A DNA stretch of 64,000 bases from Cloacibacterium normanense (lineage in GTDB: Bacteria > Bacteroidota > Bacteroidia > Flavobacteriales > Weeksellaceae). A program made the position numbers and the translations under genes. The notes below the pieces were generated by a model, which saw only the letters and a program-made list of their open reading frames with translations, searched no databases and was not told the origin of the DNA. The DNA is taken from contig NZ_PTPZ01000004.1 in NCBI RefSeq assembly GCF_002943105.1, forward strand, positions 62,001-126,000. The letters run 5' to 3'. Shown one piece after another: positions 7,482 to 15,896 of the stretch (positions are counted from its first letter, which is position 1; each line of letters starts with the position of its first letter).

Positions 7482-7991
7482 TTACAAAATTTTAATTTTA
7501 ATAATTAAAGGCATGTCATTTGGGATTTTTTCATCATCTCCATACGTTCCAAAAGCCAAAACTGAAGGTACTAAAAGTGTAGCTTGTTCCCCCTTTTCCA
7601 TATAACGTACCGCATCTTCTACTGCTTTCAACTCTTCAAATTTTCCTAATGGAGCATCTATATTTTGATTAGGCTTCTCGTATAATTTTTCTTGGTTAAA
7701 ATCATATAAATCATATTCATACGAAACCAATTCACCATCTTTTTTCTTACTTCTAGATTCAGAATCACTAATATCCGTCCAATAATTTAGTCCTGTAGAA
7801 TAGAATTTTTTGTCTTGCTGGTCTATCCAATCTTGAATTTGTTTTCTTTCTAATAAATTGAGATTTTTTGCTCTATTTTTAGATAAATTTAAGTCTTCTT
7901 GTGACAAAACACCACCAACTGGAGGATGGGCTGGCGAATTTTTAACACAAGACAAAAGTGATAATAATGAAATGAAAACTACCTTTTTCAT
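7482..7991 (-). CDS. gldI: GldI-like FKBP-type prolyl isomerase lipoprotein
   Basis: Small lipoprotein with a lipobox (LLSC, Cys15) and a reduced C-terminal FKBP domain (about 85-169, ending LAFGTYGDDEKIPNDMPLIIKIKI). The N-terminal region (PPVGG, then a charged helix to LNYW) resembles GldI, a chaperone-like isomerase required for gliding in Flavobacterium. No other gld gene is in the window, and GldI homologues also occur in non-gliding relatives, so gliding cannot be inferred. It sits upstream of the cyclophilin-FKBP gene in the same operon. Confidence 0.72.
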   Translation of the reverse strand: MKKVVFISLLSLLSCVKNSPAHPPVGGVLSQEDLNLSKNRAKNLNLLERKQIQDWIDQQDKKFYSTGLNYWTDISDSESRSKKKDGELVSYEYDLYDFNQEKLYEKPNQNIDAPLGKFEELKAVEDAVRYMEKGEQATLLVPSVLAFGTYGDDEKIPNDMPLIIKIKIL

Positions 7992-8034
7992 ATTGACTGC
8001 GAAAATACTAATTACTCAATAAATAACAACGAAA

Positions 8035-8060
8035 AAACCGAGAAAAGATTTCCTCGGTTT
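8035..8060 (-). terminator. terminator of ilvE
   Basis: Arms AAACCGAG and CTCGGTTT with a 10-base loop, 22 bases past the ilvE stop. A T-rich run follows on the minus strand. Confidence 0.75.
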
Positions 8061-8081
8061 AAAATATTTAAAGTCTTATTT

Positions 8082-9155
8082 CTAAGCAGTTTCTAAAATA
8101 TGCTTTTCTACTTTTACTCTCCATCCAAAAGGATCTTCAGCTTTATTGGTTTGAATATCTACCAATGCTTTTTTAAGAGTTAACGCGAAACTTTCTTCTT
8201 CTGAAAGTTCTGGTAAAGTTAATTTTTGGTCTTTATAACCTATCGCTTTGAAAACGCTAGTTACTACAGCAGTTCCTACTCCCCAAACTTCAATTAACTG
8301 ACCTTTTGAATGTGCTTCTAGAACTTTAGGAACTTCTACTGGCTCTACTTTTACGTCAATTCCTTTGTGTTTTGCTAATTGAAGGAAACTATCTCTAGTA
8401 ACTCCATCTAGAATTTTTTCAGAAGTTGGCGGTGTATAAATAGTATCGTTTATTCTTACAAAAACATTCATTGTACCACTTTCTTCGAAATATTTATGAG
8501 TAGCATCATCTGTCCAGATGATTTGCTCATAACCTTCTTCTGCAGCTAATTTTGTTGGATAAAATGAAGCAGCGTAATTTCCTGCAGCTTTAGCAGAACC
8601 TACTCCACCACTTGCAGCTCTAGAATAAAAATCTGAAATTTTTACAGAAACTGGCTCCGTGTAATAACTTTGCACGGGAGTTGCAACAATCGCAAACATA
8701 TATTTATTAGCAATTCTTGCTTTTAGAGCTTCTTCTGTTGCAAAAATTAAAGGTCTTATATAAAGAGCTTTACCTTCTCCATAAGGAATCCAATTTCTAT
8801 CCATATCTACTAATGCTTTAAGACCACCGATAAACATTTCTTCAGTGATTTCCGGCATTGCAAGACGCTTTGCTGACTTATTAATTCTTTCGAAATTTTT
8901 CTCAGGACGGAAAAGATACACTTCTCCATCTTTATCTTTATAAGCCTTCATTCCTTCAAAACAAGCTTGCCCATAATTTACGCCCATCATTGCTGGTGTA
9001 AAAGGAAGTGGACCATATGGCATAAGCCTGACTTCACCCCATTTTCCATTTTCGTACTCACATACAATCATATGATCTATAAATGCTGTACCAAATCCAA
9101 TGTTTTCTGGGTCAAATTCCCCAATTCTTGAGTTTGAAGTTTTTTGAATTATCAT
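8082..9155 (-). CDS. ilvE: branched-chain amino acid aminotransferase
   Basis: PLP enzyme that interconverts valine, leucine and isoleucine with their 2-oxo acids using glutamate/2-oxoglutarate. The 357 residues match the eukaryotic-type BCAT subfamily: YGQACFEGMKAY, FRPEKNFERINKSA, the PLP lysine in GSAKAAGNYAAS (about 190), FEESGTMN and the phosphate-binding VTRDS and GTAVV segments. It is monocistronic, with its own promoter (9181-9210) and terminator, and divergent from mnmD. Confidence 0.95.
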   Translation of the reverse strand: MIIQKTSNSRIGEFDPENIGFGTAFIDHMIVCEYENGKWGEVRLMPYGPLPFTPAMMGVNYGQACFEGMKAYKDKDGEVYLFRPEKNFERINKSAKRLAMPEITEEMFIGGLKALVDMDRNWIPYGEGKALYIRPLIFATEEALKARIANKYMFAIVATPVQSYYTEPVSVKISDFYSRAASGGVGSAKAAGNYAASFYPTKLAAEEGYEQIIWTDDATHKYFEESGTMNVFVRINDTIYTPPTSEKILDGVTRDSFLQLAKHKGIDVKVEPVEVPKVLEAHSKGQLIEVWGVGTAVVTSVFKAIGYKDQKLTLPELSEEESFALTLKKALVDIQTNKAEDPFGWRVKVEKHILETA

Positions 9156-9180
9156 TTTAAAAATTTTAATTGAGTTTCTA

Positions 9181-9210
9181 CAAATTTAATATAATTTTTT
9201 AAATATCAAA
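9181..9210 (-). promoter_or_regulatory. promoter of ilvE
   Basis: On the minus strand TTTG (9207-9210), an 18-base spacer and TAaaTTTG (9181-9188), 26 bases before the ilvE start. This is a full match to the Bacteroidota consensus. Confidence 0.7.
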
Positions 9211-9219
9211 ATTTTAATT

Positions 9220-9227
9220 TATTTTTG
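9220..9227 (+). promoter_or_regulatory. promoter -7 element of mnmD
   Basis: TAttTTTG on the plus strand, 13 bases before TTG 9240. It contains the TTG at 9225 that would otherwise be read as the start. Confidence 0.6.
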
Positions 9228-9239
9228 ACAAAAAATACT

Positions 9240-9923
9240 TTGAAAAGAGAAATAAAAACCACGTTAGACGGAAGCAAGACATTGTATATCAATGATTTAG
9301 ACGAAAACTACCATTCTCACAATGGAGCCATCCAAGAAGCAGAACATGTATTTATAAAAAATGGATTAAAAAATGTTTATGATTACGAAATCAACATTTT
9401 AGAGATGGGATTTGGCACAGGTCTTAATGCTTTAGTCACAATTAATGAATATTTGAAAAATGATAAAAATCATGTTTTTCACTATTTCACATTCGAAAAA
9501 TATCCCGTAAATAATCAAGAAATCGTAGAATTGAACTATGCAAAGCATTTTACATTCGAAAATGCGCAAGAAATTTATCAAAAAATTCATGAATTAGAAT
9601 GGAATAAAACACATGAAATTTTGCCAAACTTCTTCTTTACTAAATACAATTTGGACTTTTTTAAGATAAAAGAGATAAATTTACCTGCGATTAACTTAGT
9701 ATATTACGATTGTTTTGGTGCAAAAGTTCAACCAGATTTATGGGAAAAACCGCTATTTGAAATCGTAAAAAGCAAAATGAAAGATGGTGGACTACTCACT
9801 ACTTATTCTTCAAAAGGAAGCGTAAGAAGAATTCTGAAGGAACTTAATTTCGAAGTTACTAAATTAGAAGGTCCAAAAGGAAAACGCGAAATGATTAATG
9901 CGGTTTTAAAAGAAACAAGTTAA
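9240..9923 (+). CDS. mnmD: tRNA (mnm5s2U34) methyltransferase MnmD
   Basis: SAM-dependent methyltransferase for the last step of 5-methylaminomethyl-2-thiouridine formation at tRNA wobble position 34. In E. coli the activity is the N-terminal half of MnmC; here, as in many Gram-positive and Bacteroidota genomes, it stands alone without the FAD half. The SAM-binding motif EMGFGTGLNAL and the later VYYDCFGAKVQPDLW segment identify it. I choose TTG 9240 (protein begins KREIKTTLDGSKTLY) because the upstream TTG 9225 is part of the promoter -7 element. Its stop codon lies inside a 7-base repeat (9919-9939). Confidence 0.85.
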   Translation: MKREIKTTLDGSKTLYINDLDENYHSHNGAIQEAEHVFIKNGLKNVYDYEINILEMGFGTGLNALVTINEYLKNDKNHVFHYFTFEKYPVNNQEIVELNYAKHFTFENAQEIYQKIHELEWNKTHEILPNFFFTKYNLDFFKIKEINLPAINLVYYDCFGAKVQPDLWEKPLFEIVKSKMKDGGLLTTYSSKGSVRRILKELNFEVTKLEGPKGKREMINAVLKETS

Positions 9924-9939
9924 AAGTAAAAAGAGCCAA
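9919..9939. repeat. 7-base tandem repeat at the mnmD stop codon
   Basis: Three 7-base units, GTTAAAA GTAAAAA GAGCCAA. The words GTAAAAA and GAGCCAA recur, on the other strand, in the repeat at 35515-35542. Confidence 0.5.
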
Positions 9940-9958
9940 TAAATAAAAAAAACAAAAC

Positions 9959-10375
9959 ATGATAGATAAAATTAACATAAGAGTTTACGCCATTTACATT
10001 AATGAAAATCAAGAAATAATGGCTCTAGATGAAGGTTATGCCGGACAAAAACTAATCAAATTACCTGGTGGCGGTTTAGAATTTGGCGAAGGAACCTTAG
10101 AATGCCTTCACAGAGAATTTGCAGAAGAACTTAACCTAAAAATAAATGTTCTAGAACATTTTTACACTCAAGAAGATTTCTTGGTTTCTAGATTTAGAGA
10201 AAACGAGCAATTGCTAACTATATATTATAAGGTAGATATTTTAAATCTAGACGAATTGCAGATTTTAGATGAAAGCATAGAAAAAATAAAATGGATTTCC
10301 TTACATGAAGAAAACCCATTAGAATTGCCTATTGATCAAATTGTATTTCAGAAACTGAAAGAAAAATTATTGTAG
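9959..10375 (+). CDS. Nudix hydrolase
   Basis: Cytoplasmic hydrolase of a nucleoside diphosphate linked to another group; the substrate cannot be told from sequence. The 138-residue protein is a single Nudix domain. The Nudix box runs from the GG of PGGGLEFGEG to REFAEELNL (about residues 36-58) and fits Gx5Ex7REUxEExGU except Asn for the last Gly. It lies 35 bases after mnmD, separated by the 7-base repeat, and its last nine bases overlap the convergent nuclease gene. Confidence 0.88.
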   Translation: MIDKINIRVYAIYINENQEIMALDEGYAGQKLIKLPGGGLEFGEGTLECLHREFAEELNLKINVLEHFYTQEDFLVSRFRENEQLLTIYYKVDILNLDELQILDESIEKIKWISLHEENPLELPIDQIVFQKLKEKLL

Positions 10376-11158
10376 TATTTCGTCTAAAACTTTAGCCAGT
10401 CTTAATCCACCAGTTAATAATTGCTCTTCTAACAATCCTGAAAATTTATAATTATAATCATAACTGTAAACGCCATTTGGTTTGGTCTGCGTGTAGATTC
10501 TATTGGCTTTCGTGTAACTTTCATACAACCAATTTTCAAGACTTCCGCTTTGTATTTTTTGGATTTCCTCTTTAGATTTATAATCTAGCACTTTAGCAAA
10601 CTCTTTATATGAATATCTTTGATAATCTACCAATTTAGTATCCCATAAACTGTGTAAATTCGTTTGGTCTCTATTGAAAGTTAACTGGATTAAATTTCCT
10701 CCTAAATCTTCAGCTCTTCCCACATGCATTGGTTGGTGCAAATCTCCCATTAAATGAACCAAAAACTTAAGCGCTACAACTTTTTCGTCTTTTGATGAAT
10801 TTTTATTAGCGATAATTTCTTTTTGCTTAATAATTTGATTGTAAAGGTTGGGAGTACTAAGTTCTTTTAAAGACTTCTCAAATTCTATAAAATTCTGGTT
10901 TGGTTTTACATTCACATAATGCCAAACTTCTGTTTCTTTATAGGTATTCAGCGTATCAGATTTCACGAAATCTGGCCAGTTGGCAATATAAGCTAGATTT
11001 TGTTTTCCTATAATCTTTTTAAGCTTACGCTTAGATTTATTTGAAATGTGATTTTCTGCAATTTCTGCAATGGTTCTATGCCCAATAATTCCCCATGAGT
11101 AAGCTTCTGCAGAATATAAAATGCTTACCGTAAATAATAGTTTGAATAAAAATTTCAT
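10367..11158 (-). CDS. S1/P1-type secreted zinc nuclease
   Basis: Exported phospholipase-C-fold nuclease with a three-zinc site that cleaves single-stranded DNA/RNA, probably for nutrient scavenging. From ATG 11158 a signal peptide ends at about AEAYS. The mature chain begins with the obligatory Trp (WGIIGHRTIAEIA), which supplies an N-terminal zinc ligand together with the following His. Other ligand motifs follow: NWPDF, WHYVNV, LVHLMGDLHQPMHVG and the DLGGN loop. An upstream in-frame ATG at 11194 lies within the preceding gene and would bury the signal peptide, so it is rejected. The start abuts the end of the DUF4294 gene, suggesting one operon. Confidence 0.88.
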   Translation of the reverse strand: MKFLFKLLFTVSILYSAEAYSWGIIGHRTIAEIAENHISNKSKRKLKKIIGKQNLAYIANWPDFVKSDTLNTYKETEVWHYVNVKPNQNFIEFEKSLKELSTPNLYNQIIKQKEIIANKNSSKDEKVVALKFLVHLMGDLHQPMHVGRAEDLGGNLIQLTFNRDQTNLHSLWDTKLVDYQRYSYKEFAKVLDYKSKEEIQKIQSGSLENWLYESYTKANRIYTQTKPNGVYSYDYNYKFSGLLEEQLLTGGLRLAKVLDEILQ

Positions 11159-11159
11159 G

Positions 11160-11870
11160 TTATTTTTTTGTTTTAAAATCTCTGTAACCTTCATAAGGCT
11201 GCAAATATCCTAAATTCCAGTTAGAGTACAAAAGAGATTCTACAAAAGCGTCTTGTCTATTTGCATGCGGATCATAAGGTTCTTTAATGTCTACATCTGC
11301 AATATTTCCTTTTACATTCCACCAAAAAGCACTCCAGTTTCCACGCAATTCTTTAATGATTTCGTACACTGTTTTTCCAGTAGCTCGGTGCATTAATTTT
11401 GCAAAAATTCTACCTTCTGTAGTTGTTAAATCCCTTAATTGGGTTTCATATTGATTGGCGAGTCCTTCTTGTCTTTTCCTGATGTAAGCTCTTTTTTTCT
11501 CATCATCTATTTTAGAAAGTTCATCTTGAATATCTCTGTATTGCTCTAAAGCTGTAATGAAATAAGGATAAACTCTATTCAATTTTTTATTGAGAAAATA
11601 ATAGAAATTACGGTCAAGTTGATTATTAAAATGTGGTCTTTGCATGAGAAGTAACTCATCCATCACTACTACTTTTTCTCCGTTGATTTCGTAAATTCTA
11701 GCTTTCTGCTTTTCATCATAATAAAAAACATTCCCAAAATCATCTTTTTGAAGTTTTTCTTTTGGAATATCTTTTAGTGCCTTCAATTCTATTTTTATAG
11801 TATCTTGTTGAGCCTGAAATGATAAGCTAAACAACAAAAGAAATATGGTGAAAATGTTCTGAAATTTCAT
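11160..11870 (-). CDS. DUF4294 family exported protein
   Basis: Conserved Bacteroidota protein of unknown function. It has a signal peptide (about 1-20, ending FQAQ). The mature domain is rich in charged helices, with the motif EVDELLLMQRP-like GEKVVVMDELLLMQRP near 65-80 and HRATGKTVYEIIKELRGNWSAF-like conserved C-terminal blocks near 170-195. At 236 residues it is a typical length. It sits directly upstream of the nuclease gene. Confidence 0.78.
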   Translation of the reverse strand: MKFQNIFTIFLLLFSLSFQAQQDTIKIELKALKDIPKEKLQKDDFGNVFYYDEKQKARIYEINGEKVVVMDELLLMQRPHFNNQLDRNFYYFLNKKLNRVYPYFITALEQYRDIQDELSKIDDEKKRAYIRKRQEGLANQYETQLRDLTTTEGRIFAKLMHRATGKTVYEIIKELRGNWSAFWWNVKGNIADVDIKEPYDPHANRQDAFVESLLYSNWNLGYLQPYEGYRDFKTKK

Positions 11871-11925
11871 TATTTTTACCTGAGTTAAAATTTAATTTTA
11901 AGTATCACAAAAATCGTTCCTTTAT

Positions 11926-13002
11926 ATGAAATTTGAAAATAAATCTTTAAAATTTTTAGAAAAATATTTGAACACTGCTTCGCCAACTGGTTTTGAGCAG
12001 AACGGACAGAAAATTTGGGCTGATTATATTAAGCCTTATGTAGACGAAATAAGAGTAGACCACTATGGAACTTGTTACGGAATCATCAATCCAGAAGCGG
12101 AATTCAAAGTAGTGATAGAAGCACATGCAGACGAAATTTCTTGGTACGTAAATTACATTTCGGATGATGGAATGATTTACGTAATCAGAAACGGAGGTTC
12201 TGACCAAATGATTGCTCCTTCTAAAATGGTACACATTCACGGAGAAAAAGGCATTGTAAAAGGTGTTTTCGGTTGGCCAGCCATTCATACCAGAAGCGCA
12301 AATCCTCATGAACCAATTCCAAAAATTGAAAATATTTTCATCGATTGCGGTTGTACATCTAAAGAAGAAGTAGAAAATTTAGGAATTTATGTAGGTTGCA
12401 TGATTACTTATCCCGATGAATTTTTTGAACTCAACGACCGTTATTTCGTTTGTAGAGCGCTAGACAACAGAATGGGCGGATTTATGATTGCCGAAGTAGC
12501 GAGACTTTTAAAAGAAAACAAAAAGAAATTACCTTTCGGGTTATATATTACCAATTCTGTACAAGAAGAAGTTGGTTTATATGGAGCAACCATGATTGCA
12601 CAAACTATAAAACCAAACATCGCTATCGTTACAGACGTTACTCATGACACCACTACTCCACACATCGAGAAGAAAAAAGAAGGTCACATGAAATGTGGAG
12701 ACGGACCTGTAATTGCTTATGCGCCATCTGTTCATCACATCATCAGAGATTTAATCACAGATACCGCTAAGAAAAAGAAAATTCCATTCCAGAGAAATGC
12801 TTTGAGCAGAGCAACAGGAACCGATACAGATTCTTTCGCATTTTCTAACGGAGGCGTTCCTTCTGCACTGATTTCTCTACCATTAAGATACATGCACACT
12901 ACGGTAGAAATGGTTGCCAAAGAAGATGTAGCCAATGTTATTAAACTCATTTATGAAACACTGCTTCAAATAAAACCAAACATGAGTTTAAAATATTTTT
13001 AA
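11926..13002 (+). CDS. M42 family aminopeptidase
   Basis: Cytoplasmic dinuclear-metal aminopeptidase of the glutamyl aminopeptidase / TET type. All ligands are recognisable in order: His in IEAHADEI (about 66), the bridging Asp in CRALDNRMGGF, catalytic and ligand Glu in VQEEVGLYGA, Asp in VTDVTHD and the C-terminal His in YMHTTVE. The 358-residue length fits the family. It is divergent from the DUF4294 gene and is followed by its own terminator. Confidence 0.92.
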   Translation: MKFENKSLKFLEKYLNTASPTGFEQNGQKIWADYIKPYVDEIRVDHYGTCYGIINPEAEFKVVIEAHADEISWYVNYISDDGMIYVIRNGGSDQMIAPSKMVHIHGEKGIVKGVFGWPAIHTRSANPHEPIPKIENIFIDCGCTSKEEVENLGIYVGCMITYPDEFFELNDRYFVCRALDNRMGGFMIAEVARLLKENKKKLPFGLYITNSVQEEVGLYGATMIAQTIKPNIAIVTDVTHDTTTPHIEKKKEGHMKCGDGPVIAYAPSVHHIIRDLITDTAKKKKIPFQRNALSRATGTDTDSFAFSNGGVPSALISLPLRYMHTTVEMVAKEDVANVIKLIYETLLQIKPNMSLKYF

Positions 13003-13022
13003 CCAAAATTCATGATAACATC

Positions 13023-13058
13023 ACGCTTTCAAGGGATTAGAACTTGGAAGCGTTTTTT
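13023..13058 (+). terminator. terminator of the M42 peptidase gene
   Basis: Arms ACGCTTTCAAG and CTTGGAAGCGT (one G-T pair), loop of nine, then six T residues, 20 bases past the stop. Confidence 0.85.
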
Positions 13059-13103
13059 ATTTTAGATTTCAAAAAATTTGTATTTTAGAAAATTAAAAAA
13101 ATA

Positions 13104-13745
13104 ATGTCAGACAAATTTAAAAAATTAATAAATTCAGATTTTGGTAAAATATCCAAAGATGTTTTAGAAATGCCTTTAGATTCTTTTATTGATAATGAAA
13201 CTCTAAAAAAGGTACCTTTTTTTGGAACTATTGTAAATTTATATAATTTAAGTTCTACAATAAGTGATAAAATTTTTGCAAATAAATTAATTCATTTTTT
13301 GAAAAAAATTGAAGATATTAATCCAAACATTATTCAGAGAGAAATTCAATATATTGATGATAGTAATGAATACAAACATAAAGTTGGAGAAAAAATATTG
13401 GAAATAATAAATAGAATTGATTCTGAAGAAAAACCAAAAATTATTGGAAGACTTTTTAAGAATTTTATATTGAAGAAAATAACATATATTGAATTTTTAA
13501 AGTTTTGTTATTTAATTGAACAACTTTTTTATTTTGATGTAATAAAATTGATTGATTACGATGAAAGAAATTCTCTTTTTGTTGAACAAGAGATTGAGAT
13601 TTATAACTTTGGACTATGTGAAGGATTAGGTATTGGAGAATGGGGAGAAACTTCCAATGAAGAAAGAGAATATCAAGATAAAGTAAAAGCAAAAATTACT
13701 GATTTAGGAAAAAAATTAGTTGAATTTGGATTAAAAGAAACTTAA
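13104..13745 (+). CDS. hypothetical protein, AT-rich orphan gene
   Basis: I do not recognise a named family. The 213-residue protein has no signal peptide and no clear transmembrane helix. It is mostly helical, with [24 protein letters not shown] near 33-56 and a second helical block ([26 protein letters not shown], about 93-118). The gene is visibly richer in A/T than its neighbours and stands alone between a terminator and the CoA-transferase operon, which hints at recent acquisition. Similar-looking helical proteins occur as scattered accessory genes, but I cannot assign a role. Confidence 0.75.
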   Translation: MSDKFKKLINSDFGKISKDVLEMPLDSFIDNETLKKVPFFGTIVNLYNLSSTISDKIFANKLIHFLKKIEDINPNIIQREIQYIDDSNEYKHKVGEKILEIINRIDSEEKPKIIGRLFKNFILKKITYIEFLKFCYLIEQLFYFDVIKLIDYDERNSLFVEQEIEIYNFGLCEGLGIGEWGETSNEEREYQDKVKAKITDLGKKLVEFGLKET

Positions 13746-13753
13746 AAAAAACT

Positions 13754-14455
13754 ATGATAAACAAAACAGTAAAAAACGTAACAGAAGCTTGTGCTGATAT
13801 TCAAGACGGCGCTACCATTATGCTCGGAGGTTTCGGTTTATGCGGAATTCCTGAAAATTCTATCGCCGAACTCGTAAAAAAGGGAGTTAAAAACCTTATT
13901 TGTATTTCTAATAATGCTGGTGTAGATGATTTCGGATTGGGTTTATTATTGCAAAAAAAGCAAATCAAGAAAATGATTTCTTCTTACGTGGGCGAAAACG
14001 CTGAATTTGAGCGTCAATTGCTTTCTGGAGAATTAGAAGTTGAACTGATTCCTCAAGGCACTTTAGCAACTCGCTGTATGGCTGCAGGTTACGGAATGCC
14101 CGCAATTTTCACTCCAGCTGGTGTAGGAACCGAAGTTGCAGAAGGAAAAGAAGTGAGAAATTTTAATGGAAAAGATTATTTGTTAGAATATGCTTTTGAC
14201 GCAGATTTCGCGATTGTAAAAGCTTGGAAAGGCGATACTGCAGGAAATCTCATTTATCGTTCTACCGCTAGAAATTTTAATCCAATGATGGCAATGGCTG
14301 GTAAAATTACCATAGCAGAAGTTGAAGAATTGGTAGAAGCTGGAGAACTAGACCCAGACCAAATTCACACTCCAGGAATTTATGTTCATAGAATTTTCCA
14401 AGGTGAAAATTATGAAAAGCGTATTGAACAGAGAACTGTAAGACCAAAAAAATAA
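13754..14455 (+). CDS. scoA: CoA transferase subunit A (succinyl-CoA:3-ketoacid type)
   Basis: Alpha subunit of a class I CoA transferase that moves CoA from succinyl-CoA to acetoacetate or a related 3-oxo acid. The Rossmann-like start [22 protein letters not shown] and the block [24 protein letters not shown] are typical of subunit A. At 233 residues it is full length. Its partner scoB follows after an unusual 154-base gap that forms a large inverted repeat. It starts eight bases after the orphan gene's stop. Confidence 0.92.
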   Translation: MINKTVKNVTEACADIQDGATIMLGGFGLCGIPENSIAELVKKGVKNLICISNNAGVDDFGLGLLLQKKQIKKMISSYVGENAEFERQLLSGELEVELIPQGTLATRCMAAGYGMPAIFTPAGVGTEVAEGKEVRNFNGKDYLLEYAFDADFAIVKAWKGDTAGNLIYRSTARNFNPMMAMAGKITIAEVEELVEAGELDPDQIHTPGIYVHRIFQGENYEKRIEQRTVRPKK

Positions 14456-14459
14456 TAAA

Positions 14460-14585
14460 CACATTAGATTTTAAAAAAAGTTGAAAACAAATAAGAATTT
14501 TTAAAGAACACATCAGTTGAAAATCTTTAATTTTCAAAACCTTATATGTTCTAGTTTTCATCAATTTTATCTATAATCTAATGTG
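14460..14585. repeat. nested imperfect inverted repeat filling the scoA-scoB gap
   Basis: Outer arms CACATTAGATT (14460-14470) and AATCTAATGTG (14575-14585) are exact complements. Inside are AGAACACAT/ATATGTTCT (14505-14513 and 14544-14552) and a central hairpin TTGAAAAT/ATTTTCAA (14517-14524 and 14530-14537). The gap could fold into one long rod in RNA. It could be a miniature mobile element or an mRNA element setting the two subunits' expression. Confidence 0.65.
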
Positions 14586-14609
14586 ACTCATGTGTTAAAA
14601 TATTAAAAT

Positions 14610-15266
14610 ATGGCTTTAACAAAAGAACAAATTGCAATGAGAATTGCAAGAGAAATAAAAAACAACACGTATGTAAATTTAGGAATTGGTATTCCTACAT
14701 TGGTAGCGAATTACATTCCAGAAGGTTTTAATGTAGTGCTACAATCTGAAAACGGAATTCTAGGAATGGGTCCTTTTCCTTATGAAGGTGAAGAAGATGC
14801 AGATCTTATTAATGCAGGAAAACAAACCGTTACTTTATTAAAAGGTGCATCTATTTTTGATGGCGCAACAAGTTTTGGGATGATTAGAGCTCAAAAAGTA
14901 GACTTAACGATTCTTGGCGCAATGGAAGTTTCTGAAAATGGAGACATTGCCAATTGGAAAATTCCTGGAAAAATGGTGAAAGGAATGGGCGGCGCAATGG
15001 ATTTAGTTGCTTCGGCGAAGAATATCATCGTAGCCATGCAACAAGTCAATAAACATGGCGAAAGCAAACTTTTACCAGAATGTACTTTGCCTTTAACTGG
15101 AGTGAAATGTATTAAAAAAATTGTAACAGAATTAGGCGTTTACGAAGTTAAAGATGGCGCATTTCATTGCTTAGAAAGAGCTCCTGGAGTTTCTATAGAC
15201 GATATCAAAAAAGCAACTGCTGGAAAATTAATCATTGATGATAATGTACCTGAAATGAAATTTTAA
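14610..15266 (+). CDS. scoB: CoA transferase subunit B (succinyl-CoA:3-ketoacid type)
   Basis: Beta subunit that carries the catalytic glutamate of class I CoA transferases, here in VLQSENGILGMGP (about residue 51). NLGIGIPTLVANYIP and the closing GGAMDLVASAKN block are family hallmarks. The 218 residues are full length. With scoA it forms the alpha2beta2 enzyme linking ketone-body metabolism with the TCA cycle. Confidence 0.93.
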   Translation: MALTKEQIAMRIAREIKNNTYVNLGIGIPTLVANYIPEGFNVVLQSENGILGMGPFPYEGEEDADLINAGKQTVTLLKGASIFDGATSFGMIRAQKVDLTILGAMEVSENGDIANWKIPGKMVKGMGGAMDLVASAKNIIVAMQQVNKHGESKLLPECTLPLTGVKCIKKIVTELGVYEVKDGAFHCLERAPGVSIDDIKKATAGKLIIDDNVPEMKF

Positions 15267-15268
15267 AT

Positions 15269-15868
15269 ATGAAAAAACTAATCACCATAATTTCTATAGT
15301 TAGTTTAATTTCTTGCAACAAAGAAGCTAGAACTGAAGCTATACCAAAAAATGAAACAGATAAAGTTATTTTAAAAGATAATGATATAAAATCTTTTTCT
15401 AGATACTCAAATGACAACAATTCCTTGATTGAGAAAATTTATTATAAAATAATAGAAAATGATCAAAATCTCACCAAATTAGATGAAGAAATAAGTAAAT
15501 TAAATGATGAGAGCAGAGAATATAAAAGAAGTTTAGACGATATCTTGCAAAAGCCTGATGATTATTATAAAGATGCGAAATATAGAACTAAATTTTTAAA
15601 AGATTCTTTATTAAAAAAAGAAATCCTTAAATTAATAGAATCTAGTGAAAAGAATTTTACAAAGAATACATCTGTTCTTAAGGGGAAAATGAAACAAACT
15701 AACCTTAACACAATTTCTATAAACGAACTTTATAGTATTTATAAAATAAGGAAAACTTTACCAGCAATAGAAGATTTTCAAAAAACAATTCCAAATAATA
15801 AAAAAATCGACAGCATTATAAATGAGCAAGAAAAATTAATTCAGCAATTAAAATCCTTAAAAAACTAA
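15269..15868 (+). CDS. hypothetical lipoprotein
   Basis: The 199-residue product has a lipoprotein signal peptide (lipobox LISC, Cys16). The rest is highly charged and helical with coiled-coil character (KLDEEISKLNDESREYKRS, about 70-88). I recognise no family. It begins three bases after scoB and probably reads through from it; a functional link is doubtful. Base composition is more AT-rich than scoB. Confidence 0.75.
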   Translation: MKKLITIISIVSLISCNKEARTEAIPKNETDKVILKDNDIKSFSRYSNDNNSLIEKIYYKIIENDQNLTKLDEEISKLNDESREYKRSLDDILQKPDDYYKDAKYRTKFLKDSLLKKEILKLIESSEKNFTKNTSVLKGKMKQTNLNTISINELYSIYKIRKTLPAIEDFQKTIPNNKKIDSIINEQEKLIQQLKSLKN

Positions 15869-15896
15869 AGGAACTTCAATTGAAGTTCCTTTTTTA
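15869..15896. terminator. bidirectional terminator between the sco operon and the GNAT gene
   Basis: A perfect 22-base palindrome at 15869-15890 (arms AGGAACTTCAA) is followed by a T-run on the plus strand and T-rich sequence on the minus strand. It serves two convergent genes. Confidence 0.85.
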
